From Onchocerca volvulus (Eukaryota; Nematoda; Chromadorea; Rhabditida; Onchocercidae): 64,000 nucleotides of DNA. A program made the position numbers and the translations under genes. Shown here piece by piece: positions 61,501 to 64,000 of this stretch. Within the stretch, counting starts at the first letter, position 1. Each line of letters begins with the position of its first letter. The stretch is from the NCBI GenBank assembly GCA_000499405.2, contig HG738139.1:1291361-1355360 (forward strand), written 5' to 3'. Under the pieces are notes generated by a model. It saw only the letters and a list, made by a program, of their open reading frames with translations, made no database searches and was not told the origin of the DNA.

Positions 61501-62794
61501 TCGCAAGACTGGACCAACGGATGGTATGTTGCCTGGCCGTTCTCTATCAGAGAGTGTAAGTTTTGTCACCATTTTAAAATCGTCGTCCGGAAATGAAATT
61601 TGATTTTGTCAAAATTTAATTCCAAAAAAATATAGGTATAAATTTTTTTTTATCCAATTCATTTCAGAAATGAGTCATAATTATGATTGTCAGCGCATTA
61701 TTTTTGATATAATTGCTTAATGAACAATTAAAATGTATCACAGTTAGTTGCGTATAATAATGATTTTATTAAAAGAAATGTTTGTAGATTTTGGAAGAAA
61801 GTGGAGATGGAGGGGATTTACGTGGCAGTTATCGAATAAGAGAAAATCGAAGACCAGTAGAACGTCTTGGAGTTGTATCAGTTTTTTAATTACATTTTTA
61901 TTGCATTTTATTTGATTTTAAATTCGATTAAATTACTTGCAAGCTGACAGTATGTAGTTTGAAATTTCCTTTTGAAGGTCACGGATCTTGGTTCAATTTT
62001 TCCGGATGAAAAAGAAGAGAATACATCCACTGCGGACAGTGATTTTTCGTATTGTCCCACTCCACAGAAAATAACTCGCAAACGCCAATCCAGGTCACTT
62101 TCTTTGATAAATATAGTAGTGTAATATGATACATTAACTTTGTATTTTATATGAATAAAAGTTCAATTTTAAATGAATACTCCATTTGTTTTTAATATTT
62201 TGAGGTATTAATGAAACTTCGTTGGAAATTTGTCAAGATTTTTAATAGCCGTAGAATGAAGTTTTTTGAGATCGTTCTATAAGACTGGGCTTTCGATTTG
62301 TCGAATTTAACTTAACTCAAAATCCAGCATTATTGTCAACAAAAGCACTATATTGGTTAATGGTGACTCTAGAAATTGTGATAAATCGGTATACATCAGA
62401 TTAAATTTCAATCGTTAAAGAGGTTTTTACTTGTGAGAATCAAAATTTTCAGTGTAACTAAGGTGGCTGGACGCCGTGATACTTTCGTTTTGAGTGAGGC
62501 TCCCCTTAAAAAAATTGATATGAAACAAGAACCGGAAGATGAACCTGTTGCAGGCTGCAGCAAGGTAACTTTTAGAGTTTATCATATTTTTAAATTTTTT
62601 TTTTTTTTTTTTTTTTTTGAATAGTTCAGAAGGTCAATATAATGTCATTTTCGAATTTGTATATCTTAATCAAAAGAAAGAAATCCGTTCTTTAGGAATC
62701 CGATTTCAATCCGAATGCAACCTACACAGTTGAACAATGCTCAGAATTAGATCACCGATCAATTATAACGCGTGATCTTTTTAAGAAACTTTGA
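55570..62794 (+). CDS. Chromokinesin, KIF4 / KLP-19 type
   Basis: About 24 exons: 55570-55680, 55783-55894, 55994-56067, 56386-56574, 56708-56874, 56966-57177, 57419-57671, 57991-58062, 58161-58266, 58326-58376 (tentative), 58563-58682, 58755-58915, 59028-59172, 59562-59672, 59812-59979, 60206-60358, 60574-60798, 60926-61118, 61197-61349, 61466-61555, 61788-61874, 61978-62093, 62453-62564 and 62696-62794; about 1,092 aa. Plus-end kinesin acting on chromosome arms and the spindle. N-terminal motor: P-loop GQTGSGKT (84-91), switch I NDKSSRSH (196-203), switch II DLAGSE (229-234), neck region [11 protein letters not shown] as in KIF4. A long coiled coil follows (about 390-925), then a basic tail ([14 protein letters not shown]). 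No Cys-rich tail domain of vertebrate KIF4 is seen; C. elegans KLP-19 is similar in size. The 60926-61118 exon counts one base too long in the A-run near 60955; I suspect my count. Confidence 0.9.
58074..58133. repeat. 30-bp tandem duplication in a kinesin intron
   Basis: TTTGTATGATCAGTTTTAAG plus AAAAATTTAT occurs twice in succession in the intron between 58062 and 58161. Confidence 0.88.
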
Positions 62795-64000
62795 ATTTTA
62801 GGAGATTGTAATTTTGAATTCATTGACCACTGCATATCAAGTTGGTGATGTTTCTTCTTCATAATATTCACAAAATTATTTTGTATAGAAATATCAAATG
62901 ATTTTTTTTTTCTTTTTTAATTTAAGGGATTTTCCTTTTTTTTTTTTTTTGAACTGTGTTAAATGATTGTGTATCATAAGGGGCCTCTCTTAACTATTCA
63001 TTAATCTGATCATCGGGTTCAAAATCATTATTTCGGTTTTTTGTGTTGTTGCTTTGTATGGTTTAATTTGAACAGAATTTTTTCCAATGTGAGCGTCATA
63101 ATAGCTCTATATAAAGATGAATAACTTTGAATGGTTTATTATGTGGCTGAATCTTGCATGTTGATTTGGTTAACTTTCTGCAATAAGCTAGTTATCTAAA
63201 TTTATTCAGGATTTTGATTTTATATTTTGCGTTTTTTTTTCCTGATATTTGAAGGACGTGAAACTTTTTTCCATATTAAAGTTTCTGCTTCGCATTGGGA
63301 TTTTTGAATTGAATTTCAAAAAACCAATTCTGAATTGATTTCAATGAGTATTAATTCAAAATTCTCACATTTTTTCTATCCTGAATTTATTACACTTAAT
63401 AATCTTGCTTTTTCGTTTTGAATTGATTTGTCGAGATTGTGAAAGTGTAAAGCAATAATATGTCTTTACACATTAAGATATGAGTTCATTAATTTTATGT
63501 TATTTACTTCAAGATGATTGTTCTAATTTTTTATTGATAAACAACGAAAAGTTCTCATATGCATGTCTTTTTCCTGTCTTTTTTTCTTTTTTTTTTTTAT
63601 CGCCAATCTCTCAGAAAGCTGTTTTAATTAATGCTGTGTTCCCTTCCGAACTATTTCGAAATATTCCTCGATAAAAAATTGATTAAAATTGATGTCTTTT
63701 AAAACTTGATTTAAGCATGAATGCATTTAGGAACTATAAGTTTCATGATCTTTTTTTTTTTTTGAAACATTTTTGTTATTCAAGCAATATTTGCAAACTA
63801 TAGAGTTATATACAGAGCTTCAGATTGGATATTTGAGGATACAGATCAGGAAATTCATAGATCAATTCCTTTTCACGACTTCTCTGATCATGGATTGAAG
63901 ATTATGAATATTTTTTCTTTTTTTTTTATGTGCGATACTAGTTTATCAATTATCATAAATCAATCGTTTGAATTCATCAACTTTAAATTTAGCAAATAAA
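62795..64000. other. Downstream flank of the kinesin gene
   Basis: AT-rich sequence with several poly-T runs; no exon is recognisable. It presumably contains the kinesin 3' UTR and poly(A) signal. The ORF at 63480-63674 (+) is T-rich noise. Confidence 0.5.

Overview
The window looks like nuclear DNA of a nematode, probably a clade III / filarial-type parasite (inferred, not proven). Composition is strongly AT-rich. Genes have many small exons with GT-AG introns and TTTTCAG-type acceptors. Several start codons follow closely on an isolated 3' splice site, as expected for spliced-leader trans-splicing. The best-recognised proteins are an ATF-7-type bZIP factor, CCT epsilon, fumarase and a KIF4-type kinesin. 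No rRNA, tRNA or CRISPR array was seen.

1-9977: nested transposons. A decayed Helitron (+ strand; Rep plus helicase, many frame breaks, 3' hairpin ending CTAG at 9977) was hit twice by one BEL/Pao LTR family. One LTR in + orientation runs off the left edge and ends at 316. A near-complete but gag-deleted element on the - strand occupies 674-6319, with about 613-bp LTRs and an ACATG target duplication that splits the Helitron Rep gene in frame.

9978-26300: a segmentally duplicated array of a seven-exon, multi-pass membrane protein gene on the - strand. Two copies read as intact by splice reconstruction (gene A 12140-14294, 312 aa; gene B 20730-23248, 352 aa). Two are relics (17600-18170 and 25515-26125). 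Exon number, exon phases and three exon lengths are identical in A and B. They resemble nematode 7TM chemoreceptor-like receptors, but I cannot assign a family. Paralogous flanks serve as 'empty sites' that pinpoint the Helitron 3' end and a 698-bp solo-LTR-like insertion at 24354-25051.

26300-42612: a long AT-rich gene-poor stretch, then two housekeeping/regulatory genes on the - strand: an atf-7-like bZIP gene (11 exons, 579 aa, 36074 to 31646) and cct-5 (10 exons, 546 aa, 42612 to 38844).

42613-64000: a 4.7-kb intergenic region with microsatellites, a fumarase gene on the - strand (9 exons, 505 aa, 53541 to 47342), a 2-kb divergent intergenic region, and a KIF4/KLP-19-type chromokinesin on the + strand (about 24 exons, about 1,092 aa, 55570-62794). 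Many introns carry recent 30-67 bp local duplications, some affecting splice sites. All exon models come from reading the sequence only; frames and phases were checked by length arithmetic, not by transcripts.
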